From the NCBI RefSeq assembly GCF_000314005.1, contig NZ_JH980292.1:668517-732516 (forward strand): a stretch of DNA of 64,000 nt, written 5' to 3'. Below, one piece after another: positions 53,690 to 62,162 of this stretch. The first letter of the stretch is position 1. Every line of letters begins with the position of its first letter. The notes under the pieces were generated by a model, which searched no databases, was not told the DNA's origin, and worked only from the letters and a program-made list of their open reading frames with translations. The position numbers and the translations under genes are program-made. This DNA comes from Spirulina subsalsa PCC 9445. GTDB taxonomy: Bacteria > Cyanobacteriota > Cyanobacteriia > Cyanobacteriales > Spirulinaceae.

Positions 53690-54544
53690 CTAGGATAGCG
53701 GCTCCACGCGACAATGACCCTCCCCCACATGACCCAATTCAGTCACAGAGAACACAAGGGTTTGATAGTCTTCCTCACTTAACCTCGCCCGCAACTGTTC
53801 ACTATTGAGAGTTAAGCTATCCCCCTCGGCCAATTCTGCAAAAGGCTCAAAACCAACAGCCTCGGCGTTAGGAGACTCTTCTGGATCCTGATCCGCTCGT
53901 CCGAAGAAATGGTCAAAATGGAACGTCATTTCCAATTCCGCCATCTCCTCATTGGGTAAAAAGCCTTTGCGCACATCCCCCACATATTCCCCGCAGTAAT
54001 GACCTACAGGTTTATCTAAAGCAAGGGTAAAGTCAATAGACCGCCCTTCTTTGGTCGCGGTACCTCTTAACCAGAGACTGTACCCGGTGGCTTCTCCCAT
54101 TTCAGCCGGTACCATTTCCCAATACAGCGCATTATAATGTCCCGCCGGGGCGGTTATTGTGACGACGGTAGGGGTATCTTCTTCACTGCCTACTAGGTCA
54201 ACTGTTTGGGGGCTAGTAATCAGTTCAACGACACGAGTTGAATTGGGGATGGTGTCGGTTTCTGGGTCAAAAGCCGGGTCTGCCTGATAAGCCCGCACGT
54301 TATTAAAGGTGACATAAACTTGCTCAAATTCCAAGCGCCAGCCATCTTTACTGACAAATCCTTCCCGCATCCGATCTTCTGCATCGGCAATAAGGGTTAA
54401 TGTTCCGCTTTCTCCACCATTGGCGGCCAGATCGTTTTCTGTTTCCGCGATTGTCTCCGATGGGGTTTCCGTGGCAGGTTGACAACCCCACAATCCCACG
54501 GGAGTAAACAAAACTAAACCCGCTAATAAGAATCCTTTGTACAT
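53690..54544 (-). CDS. Lipoprotein of unknown function with histidine/acidic clusters
   Basis: The 284-residue product has a lipobox (GLWGC) after a clear hydrophobic signal, starting from ATG 54544 (YKGFLLAGLVLFTPVGLWGC). I do not recognise its family. The mature part has several histidine-rich spots that could hold metal: APAGHYNALYWE, KPVGHYCGEYVGD, MTFHFDHFFGRADQDPEE and LGHVGEGHCR. The first ~60 residues of the mature part are acidic and probably flexible. It precedes the lipoprotein at 52867 on the same strand. A role in metal binding is only a guess. Confidence 0.66.
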   Translation of the reverse strand: MYKGFLLAGLVLFTPVGLWGCQPATETPSETIAETENDLAANGGESGTLTLIADAEDRMREGFVSKDGWRLEFEQVYVTFNNVRAYQADPAFDPETDTIPNSTRVVELITSPQTVDLVGSEEDTPTVVTITAPAGHYNALYWEMVPAEMGEATGYSLWLRGTATKEGRSIDFTLALDKPVGHYCGEYVGDVRKGFLPNEEMAELEMTFHFDHFFGRADQDPEESPNAEAVGFEPFAELAEGDSLTLNSEQLRARLSEEDYQTLVFSVTELGHVGEGHCRVEPLS

Positions 54545-54653
54545 ATCGCTGCCGTCATTGATTAAGTTCCCTCTTAGTTTTCCGAAGATACCCCGATTTT
54601 TCAATCCCTCCCTTGGGGATAGCGGGAGCAGGGGGGCAGGGGAGAGGCAATCT

Positions 54654-54772
54654 CCCGACTCCCGACTCCCGATTCCCGACTCCCGACTCCCGACTCCCGA
54701 TTCCCGACTCCCGACTCCCGACTCCCGATTCCCGACTCCCGACTCCCGACTCCCGACTCCCGACTCCCGATT
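54654..54772. repeat. Heptamer tandem array (CCCGACT)17, STRR type
   Basis: Seventeen uninterrupted copies of a seven-base unit, CCCGACT, with CCCGATT variants at units 3, 7, 11 and 17. The every-fourth-unit pattern shows that 28-bp blocks were duplicated. Such short tandemly repeated repetitive sequences are known from other cyanobacteria, where they vary in copy number. It lies between the CBS-PAS kinase gene and the lipoprotein pair. Its last bases supply the kinase stop codon. Confidence 0.93.
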
Positions 54773-56969
54773 ATTCCCTCTTGCCTCTTGCCTGAACGCT
54801 TAAAGTGGGTTGGGGGAGAATAACTTTAACGGTGGTGCCTTCTCCGACTTGGCTTTGAATCTGAAAAGTGCCTTGGAGGAGATCAACATAGGTTTTGACA
54901 ATGGCTAAACCTAAACCTGTGCCGGGGGTTGATCCCACATTACTAGCGCGATAGAAAGCCGTGCCGAGGTGTTCTTGTGCTTCGGGGGGGATGCCAATAC
55001 CGCGATCGCACACTTGCAAGACTAAATGGGTTTTGGTCTGGGTCGTTTTTAATTGTATCGGGTGATCCGGTGGAGAATATTTTAGCGCATTGCTTAATAA
55101 GTTAATTAAAATTTGCCGGAGCAACGTCCCATCTGTAATAAAAGTTGGGGTCTGTGTTTCTTCTATTTCATCTTCAAATTCTAGGCAATGATCAGGATAT
55201 TGTCCCTGTAATGTTTTCAGCAAACGCTCACAGAATTGGGGGATATTAATTAAATTCCATTTACATTGAAGTTGTTCCGATTCTCCTCGACTCAGAATGA
55301 GTAAATCGTCTAATAAATGGGTCAAGTGAGCAACGGATTCTTGAATCGCTTGTAATTCCTCCTGTTGATCTTCGGCAGAAAGAGAATAGGAGGTAAGAAG
55401 TTCCACAGAACACTGAATAATGGTTAAAGGAGTGCGAAATTCATGAGAAGTTATGGTAATAAAATTTGATTTTAGTTCGCCCAGTTCTTTTTCTCGAATT
55501 AGGGTTTTTAGCATTTCCGCTTCTGCCCGTTTTCGTTTTTCAATTTCAAACCCAATCATCAGATAATGCTGGGGGTTTCCCCTCTCATTGAAAAAGGGAA
55601 TAAAAGTGACATTAACCCAACAGGTGCGCTGATGGGATGGGTGATGTTGAATTTCCCCTTGCCAGATGAAGTTATGGGCCAAGGTTGTCCAGACTCCCCG
55701 CCAAAATTCCTCGGATTCCGGAGGACTGCAAAGATCGGCATAGGAAACTCCTAATAATTGCTCAGGAGTGGCTTGGGCAAACTCACAGAATTTTTCATTA
55801 ACATCTAGAATCTTCCCTTGACTATCAACACTAGCAATCAAAGCAATTTGATCCAAAGCATATTTAAAATCAGAAAGAGTGTGTAGAGATTTTTCTAAAG
55901 CTTCTTCCGTTTGTTTATAAAGGGTAATGTCATCCGCAATTCCCACTAAACAATCAATTTCTCCCGAAGCATTGTGAATCGGAAAAGCCCGATTTCGCAA
56001 CCAGCACACCTTGCCATCGGCTCGAATAATTCTAAATTCTTGGGAGTCTTGTTCTGGCAGAGATGTATTGTAGGATGACATCACTTTATCCCGATCTTCG
56101 GGATGAATTAAACCATAACAAGCGGCAGGAAAGGAGGTTTCATTTTTTTGTAAATCGCCGAAAAACTTTTGATAGGCAGGGGATTGATAAAGGATTTGGG
56201 TGCGTTGAGGATTGGTAATCCAAAAAATACTATCAATATTTTCAACCAGTTGCCTAAAATGGTCTTCTCCTGTGGCTAATTGGGTTTGACAGTTTTGAAT
56301 TTGTTGGGCTAATCGCTCATTAATTTCTTCTCGCATGAGGTGATGTAATGCCGATTCAACTAAGGCCTCGTCGTCATATTGTTTATATAATGAATGATGC
56401 CGCCAAGAATGTTGTAAAAGTTTCTGGACACGAGGATCTAGTTGTGGGGGAGTTTGATTATTGGATTGTAAAATGGCTTCTGAGGCGACTATTAAGGAGG
56501 GTTCTAGGGCAACTTGACTCACGGGATGGAGTAAAAGCGGTTGAATCTGTTGGGCTTTGTGTTCTTCGTGATAGGCTTTTAAGCAGGATTCATAGGCAAT
56601 AATGGCTACCCAATTGCCTTGATCATCTAACACGGGGACATGATTTAAGGAATATTGTTCAAGATAGGTCAAAATATGGCATAAATCTTGAATTTCTGAT
56701 TCAATGAGGGTGTGGAGGGGAGGAGTTACCATGTCTTGTAAGGGAGTGGTGGGGAGATTCACCCCAGTTGCGATCGCACCCATCAGTTCACTAATGCTGA
56801 AAATGCCCAAACAATGAACGGGTGTAACCGTTTGCACCACGACAGCATAGGATTTTCCACTGCGGTGCATCCTTTGGACGGCTTCGGAGACTAAAACATC
56901 TCCCCCTATCATTAAGGGAGTGCGATCTATCCAAGGAGTAGATAACCGGGAAAGAGAAAGAGGTAACAC
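54771..56969 (-). CDS. CBS-PAS sensor histidine kinase
   Basis: The 732-residue soluble kinase begins with a pair of CBS motifs (about residues 15-135; ILTYLEQYSLNHVPVLDDQG), which in other proteins bind adenine nucleotides. Then come two PAS domains (about 235-355 and 365-480) and a kinase core with H509 in ITSHEFRTPLTIIQ, the N box INLLSNALKYSPP, and [21 protein letters not shown]. This is the classical HisKA type, unlike the AHEINNP kinases elsewhere in this window. The last residues (ARGKRE) and the stop run into the heptamer array, so the extreme C-terminus was probably changed. No partner regulator is adjacent. Confidence 0.86.
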   Translation of the reverse strand: MLPLSLSRLSTPWIDRTPLMIGGDVLVSEAVQRMHRSGKSYAVVVQTVTPVHCLGIFSISELMGAIATGVNLPTTPLQDMVTPPLHTLIESEIQDLCHILTYLEQYSLNHVPVLDDQGNWVAIIAYESCLKAYHEEHKAQQIQPLLLHPVSQVALEPSLIVASEAILQSNNQTPPQLDPRVQKLLQHSWRHHSLYKQYDDEALVESALHHLMREEINERLAQQIQNCQTQLATGEDHFRQLVENIDSIFWITNPQRTQILYQSPAYQKFFGDLQKNETSFPAACYGLIHPEDRDKVMSSYNTSLPEQDSQEFRIIRADGKVCWLRNRAFPIHNASGEIDCLVGIADDITLYKQTEEALEKSLHTLSDFKYALDQIALIASVDSQGKILDVNEKFCEFAQATPEQLLGVSYADLCSPPESEEFWRGVWTTLAHNFIWQGEIQHHPSHQRTCWVNVTFIPFFNERGNPQHYLMIGFEIEKRKRAEAEMLKTLIREKELGELKSNFITITSHEFRTPLTIIQCSVELLTSYSLSAEDQQEELQAIQESVAHLTHLLDDLLILSRGESEQLQCKWNLINIPQFCERLLKTLQGQYPDHCLEFEDEIEETQTPTFITDGTLLRQILINLLSNALKYSPPDHPIQLKTTQTKTHLVLQVCDRGIGIPPEAQEHLGTAFYRASNVGSTPGTGLGLAIVKTYVDLLQGTFQIQSQVGEGTTVKVILPQPTLSVQARGKRE

Positions 56970-57138
56970 TTAACTAACACTCATATAAAAGTCAGGAAAT
57001 TCTCAAAAACCCATCTCTTAAGAGGAGGGTGCTGACTAGGGAATAGTCAGTGTTTCTACCTATTGTGTCTAATTCTTCGGTCTAGATCATGAAAATTTAA
57101 GGTTTTCTAAGGATTCCGTGACAATTCGTAATCAATCC

Positions 57139-58782
57139 TTACCAATCCTCTGAGGTGGGGGTGGGGGGAATGTCCCAATCATCCACTGGGAGGGGGTTTC
57201 GCCAAGTTTTTTCTAAGGGCATGGGCAGGTTTTCGGGGAGCGTTTCTTCTAACTCGGCCTTAATTTCTAAGGTTTCCTGCATGGGCTGCACAAATTTCAC
57301 AAGGGCATCTTTAACAAAGCCCTTAATAAATTCCTCTTTTTGCAATAATTTGAATTGGGTCTGTACCACTTCCGTCATGCCCCCATCGCCCCAGTCTTGA
57401 TTATGGCGGAAGTATTCAATAAAACTTTTCCCAGCAATACGGGTTAAATAGGCGGCCGTGATGCCTTGGATGGTTTTCCCCACTAAATAGGTCGCCACGT
57501 TGAATTGTAGGAGGGTAGAGAGCATTTGCACGGCTCCTTTAACCACACCTAAACTGACTAGGGTTTTGCCCAAGGACAGGGCTAATTCTCGGCCGCGTTC
57601 CATATTCAATTCACAGCCGTAGATTTTGCCAATTTCCACCACCATTTGGGCATTGACGGCGGCCGTGGCGAGCAAATCCACCACGGGAACCGGAGTCACC
57701 GCAATCACCCCAGCCCCAATCCATTGGAAACGGTCAATAATTTTATCGGCCTGTCTGCGTCGTTGTTTGTCGATTAAGCGCCGCGCTTCTTCCCCTAAAC
57801 GCTGAGATTGCAAGAGAATGTTATCGGCAATGAGATCCTCCCCTTCAGCGCGTAACACGGCGGCTAAACGGCGAATCAGGGGCATAATATCCACTTCTGG
57901 CGTTACCCAGTCCCCACTTTCTAGGGCTACTGCTTGGGGATTGGCGGAGACGGCCACCACATCGGAGGGGGGAATGAAGGATTGAACGCGATCGCGCAAC
58001 TGTTGCAAAATCACCCCTTGTTCTTGTTCCGTATAGAGATCGGTTTTATTTAAGACAATCAGCGATCGCTTGCCAATTTCCGCCAACACCCGCAAGGGAG
58101 TATATTCCGACTGGCGCAAATCATTATCTACCACAAATAACAACAAATCCGCCTCCGTCGCCAACTGACGCGCCAGTTGTTCCCGTTGACTCCCTGCCTC
58201 CCCCACCTCCAAAATTCCCGGCGTATCAGTGATTAAAAGTTCACGGGCTAGGTTTTGTAATTGTAAACGGTAGGTTTCCCCGGCCTGAGTTGTCCCCATT
58301 GGTGCGCCCACTTCCCCCACCATACGACCGATTAAAGCATTGACAACGGAGGTTTTCCCGGCGGATCCGGTGCCGAAGACTACCACGCGAATATTACCCC
58401 GCGTCAAGTTGCGTTCAATTTCTTGCGATCGCTCCAACAGTTCCTGACGACTAATTTCATCCTGAATCTGTGCCACTTGTTGCCGAATCGCCTTTAAATT
58501 TTCCTCCGCCGCTTCGGTTTTTTGGGCCGGTAATCGGACAAATTGCGCCCCTTTACGGCCTGTGACACTTTTCCGCCCAGAGAAGAGATTGAAGTAGTAG
58601 ATAAACCCGGCAATCAGCAGCCCTAAAAGCACAATCAACAGCAACAGCAGGAGATTCGCCAAAAGTGGGGCGGTAAAGGAGATTTGGAAATAAAGGCGAT
58701 AAATAGCATCCACCAACCAGATCATTAGCCCCAGAATGAAGCTAATCCCTACAATTAAAATCAATAGTCGGTAGATTTTCAC
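57139..58782 (-). CDS. Membrane GTPase with a DUF697 domain
   Basis: The 547-residue protein has two membrane segments near the N-terminus (LLILIVGISFILGLMIWLVD and LLANLLLLLLIVLLGLLIAG), a coiled stretch, and an Era-like GTPase domain: P-loop GTGSAGKTS (137-145), DTPG (186-189), NKTD (245-248). A DUF697 domain follows (GVIAVTPVPVVDLLATAAVN). The role is unknown; related cyanobacterial proteins are widespread. I chose the GTG at 58782. A longer open frame to 59034 is only the translated tandem repeat (PDSRLPTP motifs), which has no stop in that frame. Confidence 0.8.
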   Translation of the reverse strand: MKIYRLLILIVGISFILGLMIWLVDAIYRLYFQISFTAPLLANLLLLLLIVLLGLLIAGFIYYFNLFSGRKSVTGRKGAQFVRLPAQKTEAAEENLKAIRQQVAQIQDEISRQELLERSQEIERNLTRGNIRVVVFGTGSAGKTSVVNALIGRMVGEVGAPMGTTQAGETYRLQLQNLARELLITDTPGILEVGEAGSQREQLARQLATEADLLLFVVDNDLRQSEYTPLRVLAEIGKRSLIVLNKTDLYTEQEQGVILQQLRDRVQSFIPPSDVVAVSANPQAVALESGDWVTPEVDIMPLIRRLAAVLRAEGEDLIADNILLQSQRLGEEARRLIDKQRRRQADKIIDRFQWIGAGVIAVTPVPVVDLLATAAVNAQMVVEIGKIYGCELNMERGRELALSLGKTLVSLGVVKGAVQMLSTLLQFNVATYLVGKTIQGITAAYLTRIAGKSFIEYFRHNQDWGDGGMTEVVQTQFKLLQKEEFIKGFVKDALVKFVQPMQETLEIKAELEETLPENLPMPLEKTWRNPLPVDDWDIPPTPTSEDW

Positions 58783-58808
58783 AGTAAATAGGGAACGGGG
58801 AACGGGAA

Positions 58809-58941
58809 GGGAGTCGGGAGTCGGGAGTCGGGAGTCGGGAATCGGGAGTCGGGAATCGGGAGTCGGGAGTCGGGAGTCGGGAGTCGGTGTAGGGGCGCAA
58901 CGCTTGCGCCCTAGGGAGTCGGGAATCGGGAGTCGGGAGTC
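58809..58941. repeat. Heptamer tandem arrays (GGGAGTC), STRR type
   Basis: Eleven copies of the heptamer GGGAGTC (two GGGAATC variants) run from 58809 to 58885 and four more from 58914 to 58941. It is the reverse complement of the 54654 array unit (GACTCCC). The two blocks are separated by the palindrome at 58891-58912. The unit lacks stop codons in some frames, which extends neighbouring reading frames artificially. Confidence 0.92.
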
Positions 58942-59014
58942 CGGGAACTCTCCCCCCCTGTTCCCTGTTCCCTGAAGAGAGGGAGTCGGTGTAGGGGCGC
59001 AATGCTTGCGCCCT
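58891..59014. repeat. Two copies of the dispersed palindrome GGGGCGCAAYGCTTGCGCCC
   Basis: AGGGGCGCAACGCTTGCGCCCT (58891-58912) and AGGGGCGCAATGCTTGCGCCCT (58993-59014) differ by one base. Each is preceded by GTCGGTGT and followed by AGGGAGTCGGGAA, so a unit of about 100 bp was duplicated. The third copy, inverted, is at 15582-15602. Confidence 0.8.
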
Positions 59015-59139
59015 AGGGAGTCGGGAAAAGGCAATAGTCAAGAGTTTTAGCTATTCACTATTCCCCTGCTCCCCCTATCCCCCTATCCCCCTCTCCCCCC
59101 TCTCCCTGTTCCCTGTTCCCCGTTCCCCGTTCCCTATTA

Positions 59140-59162
59140 CCGAACCGTCCTGAGAGGTTCGG
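59140..59162 (+). promoter_or_regulatory. Hairpin in the dnaK upstream region
   Basis: CCGAACC (59140-59146) pairs with GGTTCGG (59156-59162), about 150 bases before dnaK. It is not a CIRCE element (TTAGCACTC..GAGTGCTAA), and I see no clear heat-shock promoter. It is gene-free, with C-rich low-complexity sequence before it. A role in dnaK control is possible but unproven. Confidence 0.3.
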
Positions 59163-59310
59163 AAAATACCACTTACAGAGATCCTCCCCTCCCCGTCAGT
59201 ATAGAAAGGAGAATAATCAGTTGTAAAGAGAGCAAGGGCAGGCTGAGAACAAAGCTGGGTTCGGTTTCTCTTGGAAACTCGTTGTTGTTAGCTTGGAGCA
59301 GACTTATATT

Positions 59311-61221
59311 ATGGCAAAAGTTGTCGGAATTGATTTAGGAACCACCAACTCCTGCGTCGCCGTGATGGAAGGGGGTAAGCCCACCGTTATTTCTAACGCT
59401 GAAGGGTTTAGAACCACGCCCTCCGTGGTAGCTTATGCGAAAAATGGCGATCGCCTAGTCGGTCAAATTGCCAAACGTCAGGCCGTGATGAACCCCGCCA
59501 ACACCTTCTATTCCGTCAAACGGTTTATCGGGCGGAAATCGGGCGAAGTCACCAACGAAACCACCGAAGTCTCTTACAAAGTCCTACAAGACAGCAACGG
59601 CAACGTTAAACTCGATTGCCCCAACCTCAACAAACAGTTTGCCCCCGAAGAAATTGCCGCTCAAGTGCTGCGCAAACTGATTGAAGATGCCAGTAAATAC
59701 CTTGGGGAAACCGTCACCCAAGCCGTCATCACCGTTCCCGCTTACTTCAACGACTCCCAACGTCAAGCCACCAAAGACGCCGGGAAAATTGCCGGGGTGG
59801 AAGTTCTCCGCATCATCAACGAACCCACCGCCGCCTCCCTCGCCTACGGTTTAGACAAAAAAAGCAATGAAACTATCCTCGTCTTTGACCTAGGGGGCGG
59901 TACCTTCGACGTATCCATCCTTGAAGTAGGCGACGGTGTATTTGAAGTATTAGCCACCTCCGGCGACACCCACCTAGGGGGAGATGACTTTGACAAAAAA
60001 ATTGTAGACTACCTCGCCGAAGAATTCCGCAAAACCGAAGGCATCGACCTACGCAAAGATAGTCAAGCCCTCCAACGTCTCACCGAAGCCGCCGAGAAAG
60101 CCAAAATCGAACTTTCCAGCGTGACTCAAGCGGAGATTAACCTCCCCTTCATCACCGCCACCCAAGACGGCCCCAAACACCTTGACACCACCCTCACCCG
60201 GGGTAAATTCGAGGAAATCTGCGCCGACCTCATCGACCGTTCTCGCATCCCCGTAGAAAACGCTATCCGGGATGCCAAAATCGACAAGAGCGCCATTGAT
60301 GAAATTGTCCTCGTCGGGGGTTCTACCCGGATTCCCGCCGTGCAAGAACTGGTCAAACGGGTATTAGGCAAAGACCCCAACCAAAGCGTTAACCCTGATG
60401 AAGTGGTGGCCGTTGGTGCCGCTATCCAAGGGGGTGTTCTGGCTGGGGAAGTGAAAGATATCCTCTTGTTAGACGTGACTCCCCTTTCCCTTGGGGTGGA
60501 AACCTTGGGCGGTGTCATGACCAAAATCATCCCCCGCAACACCACCATCCCCACCAAAAAATCCGAAGTCTTCTCAACAGCCGTGGATGGACAAACCAAC
60601 GTAGAAATCCACGTCCTGCAAGGGGAACGGGAAATGGCCAAAGATAACAAGAGCTTGGGAACCTTCCGCCTCGATGGTATTCCTCCCGCCGCCCGTGGAG
60701 TCCCCCAAATTGAAGTCACCTTTGACATTGACGCTAACGGGATTCTGAACGTCACCGCCAAAGACAAAGGCACCGGAAAAGAACAGTCCATCAGTATTAC
60801 TGGGGCTTCCACCTTACCCGATACCGAAGTAGACCGCATGGTACGGGAAGCCGAAGCCAACGCCGCCGCCGACAAAGAGCGCCGGGAGAAAATCGACCGC
60901 AAGAACCAAGCCGATTCCTTGGTGTACCAAGCAGACAAGCAGTTACAGGATTTAGGCGATAAAGTTTCGGCGGATGATAAAGCCAAAGCTGAGGCCTTAA
61001 TCAAAGACCTGCGGGAAGCGGTACAGAAGGAAGATGACGAGAAAATCAAAACCGTCATGCCGGAGTTGCAACAAACCCTCTACAGCATTGGTAGCAGTGT
61101 TTACCAAGACGCAGCCGGAGCCCCCGGTGCTGGCCCCGATGATGGGGGTCCCACAGGTGGCGGTTCCACAGGGGGCGGGGATGATGTGATTGATGCAGAA
61201 TTCTCGGAAACCAAAGAATAA
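59311..61221 (+). CDS. dnaK: Molecular chaperone DnaK (Hsp70)
   Basis: DnaK binds unfolded polypeptides in an ATP-driven cycle with DnaJ and GrpE. The 636-residue product starts [20 protein letters not shown], with the phosphate loops [16 protein letters not shown] and [17 protein letters not shown]. The substrate-binding domain follows, and the tail is glycine-rich with acidic residues ([15 protein letters not shown]). I use the ATG at 59311; a TTG 18 bases upstream gives six extra residues. Cyanobacteria have several dnaK copies; the full-length conserved C-terminal motif fits the main DnaK2 type. Confidence 0.96.
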   Translation: MAKVVGIDLGTTNSCVAVMEGGKPTVISNAEGFRTTPSVVAYAKNGDRLVGQIAKRQAVMNPANTFYSVKRFIGRKSGEVTNETTEVSYKVLQDSNGNVKLDCPNLNKQFAPEEIAAQVLRKLIEDASKYLGETVTQAVITVPAYFNDSQRQATKDAGKIAGVEVLRIINEPTAASLAYGLDKKSNETILVFDLGGGTFDVSILEVGDGVFEVLATSGDTHLGGDDFDKKIVDYLAEEFRKTEGIDLRKDSQALQRLTEAAEKAKIELSSVTQAEINLPFITATQDGPKHLDTTLTRGKFEEICADLIDRSRIPVENAIRDAKIDKSAIDEIVLVGGSTRIPAVQELVKRVLGKDPNQSVNPDEVVAVGAAIQGGVLAGEVKDILLLDVTPLSLGVETLGGVMTKIIPRNTTIPTKKSEVFSTAVDGQTNVEIHVLQGEREMAKDNKSLGTFRLDGIPPAARGVPQIEVTFDIDANGILNVTAKDKGTGKEQSISITGASTLPDTEVDRMVREAEANAAADKERREKIDRKNQADSLVYQADKQLQDLGDKVSADDKAKAEALIKDLREAVQKEDDEKIKTVMPELQQTLYSIGSSVYQDAAGAPGAGPDDGGPTGGGSTGGGDDVIDAEFSETKE

Positions 61222-61271
61222 AGGCGCGGGGTTTGCTTAACAACTGATTGCCCTAGTCCAAGCTAGAAGTG

Positions 61272-61312
61272 GAGAGGAGAGAGTGAAATTCAGGCTCTCT
61301 CCTCTCTTTTCT
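61272..61312 (+). terminator. Rho-independent terminator after dnaK
   Basis: GAGAGGAGAGAG (61272-61283) pairs perfectly with CTCTCTCCTCTC (61295-61306) and is followed by TTTTCT. The twelve-pair stem with a T tract lies between the convergent dnaK and response-regulator genes. Confidence 0.88.
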
Positions 61313-61334
61313 GTACGCTGATTCACCCTCGTGA

Positions 61335-62030
61335 CTAAACATCTTCAAACTTATACCCAACACCAACCACAGTTTTAAGAAAACTGGGTTGGGAAGAGTC
61401 GGGTTCTATTTTTTTCCGCAATCTGCCAATATGAGTGTCTACCACTCGTTCATCGCCAAAAAAATCATCTCCCCAGAGTTTTTCAATTAATTGACTTCGA
61501 CTCCAAACCCGGCCCGGATAACTTAAGAAGGTGGCCAAAAGGTTAAATTCGAGGGGGGTTAAATCTAGGACTTCGGCCTCTTCTGTGAGGGAACGAGTGG
61601 CAACCCGTTGCTCTAAATCAATGCGAAAATGAGGGGTTTGGTAAGTGCGACTAGGGGCTTGCCGTAAACTGCGACGGAGTAACGCTCGGACGCGGGCGAC
61701 TAATTCCCGAGGACTAAAGGGTTTAACGAGGTAATCATCAGCCCCAGTGGACAGGCCAATCACTCGGTCAATTTCTTCCCCTTTGGCTGTCAGCATGAGA
61801 ATATAGGGGTCTTTGAGGTGAGTGGTTTGACGAATCCGGGTACAGACTTCCAGACCATCTAATTGGGGCAGCATTAAATCGAGGATAATAAGATCGGGTT
61901 GGTAGAGACGAAAATCCTCCAGGGCCTGTAAACCGTCTGTGGCCAGGCGACAGGAAAAGCCTTCACGAGTTAGGGTGTCCTGTATGAGTTGACCAATTTC
62001 TGGGTCGTCTTCGACGATTAGAAGTTCCAT
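61335..62030 (-). CDS. OmpR-family response regulator
   Basis: The 231-residue product has a receiver domain (ELLIVEDDPEIGQLI; phosphorylated D51 in LIILDLMLPQLDGLE; K in VKPFSPREL) and an OmpR-type winged helix (TPLEFNLLATFLSYPG, VVDTHIGRLRKKIE, VVGVGYKF). I chose the ATG at 62030, where receivers normally start; an in-frame ATG at 62096 would add 22 unlikely residues. It is divergent from the multi-receiver regulator at 62163, 132 bases apart, and the two may act in the same pathway. Its kinase is not identified. Confidence 0.9.
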   Translation of the reverse strand: MELLIVEDDPEIGQLIQDTLTREGFSCRLATDGLQALEDFRLYQPDLIILDLMLPQLDGLEVCTRIRQTTHLKDPYILMLTAKGEEIDRVIGLSTGADDYLVKPFSPRELVARVRALLRRSLRQAPSRTYQTPHFRIDLEQRVATRSLTEEAEVLDLTPLEFNLLATFLSYPGRVWSRSQLIEKLWGDDFFGDERVVDTHIGRLRKKIEPDSSQPSFLKTVVGVGYKFEDV

Positions 62031-62162
62031 GAGGTTGGTAAAAAGACTATGGGCAGGGGTTTGTTCAAACTTTGTGAACCAGTTGGGCGGAGTCATGTTG
62101 AACCCGCTAGGATAAAAAAAGGCAGTTATTGGACTGTACAGTATAGACGCTTAGGAAAAACG

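Noticed and set aside
54654-54772. CRISPR-like array or repeat protein gene
   Set aside because: It has seven-base units without spacers; the translated DSRLPTP repeats follow from the period only, and no start or stop fits.
59140-59162. CIRCE heat-shock operator before dnaK
   Set aside because: The inverted repeat is CCGAACC/GGTTCGG, not the TTAGCACTC/GAGTGCTAA of CIRCE.
60126-61058. Long open frame on the minus strand inside dnaK
   Set aside because: It is the antisense shadow of a strongly conserved chaperone gene with high-GC third positions, has no family resemblance and lies wholly within dnaK.
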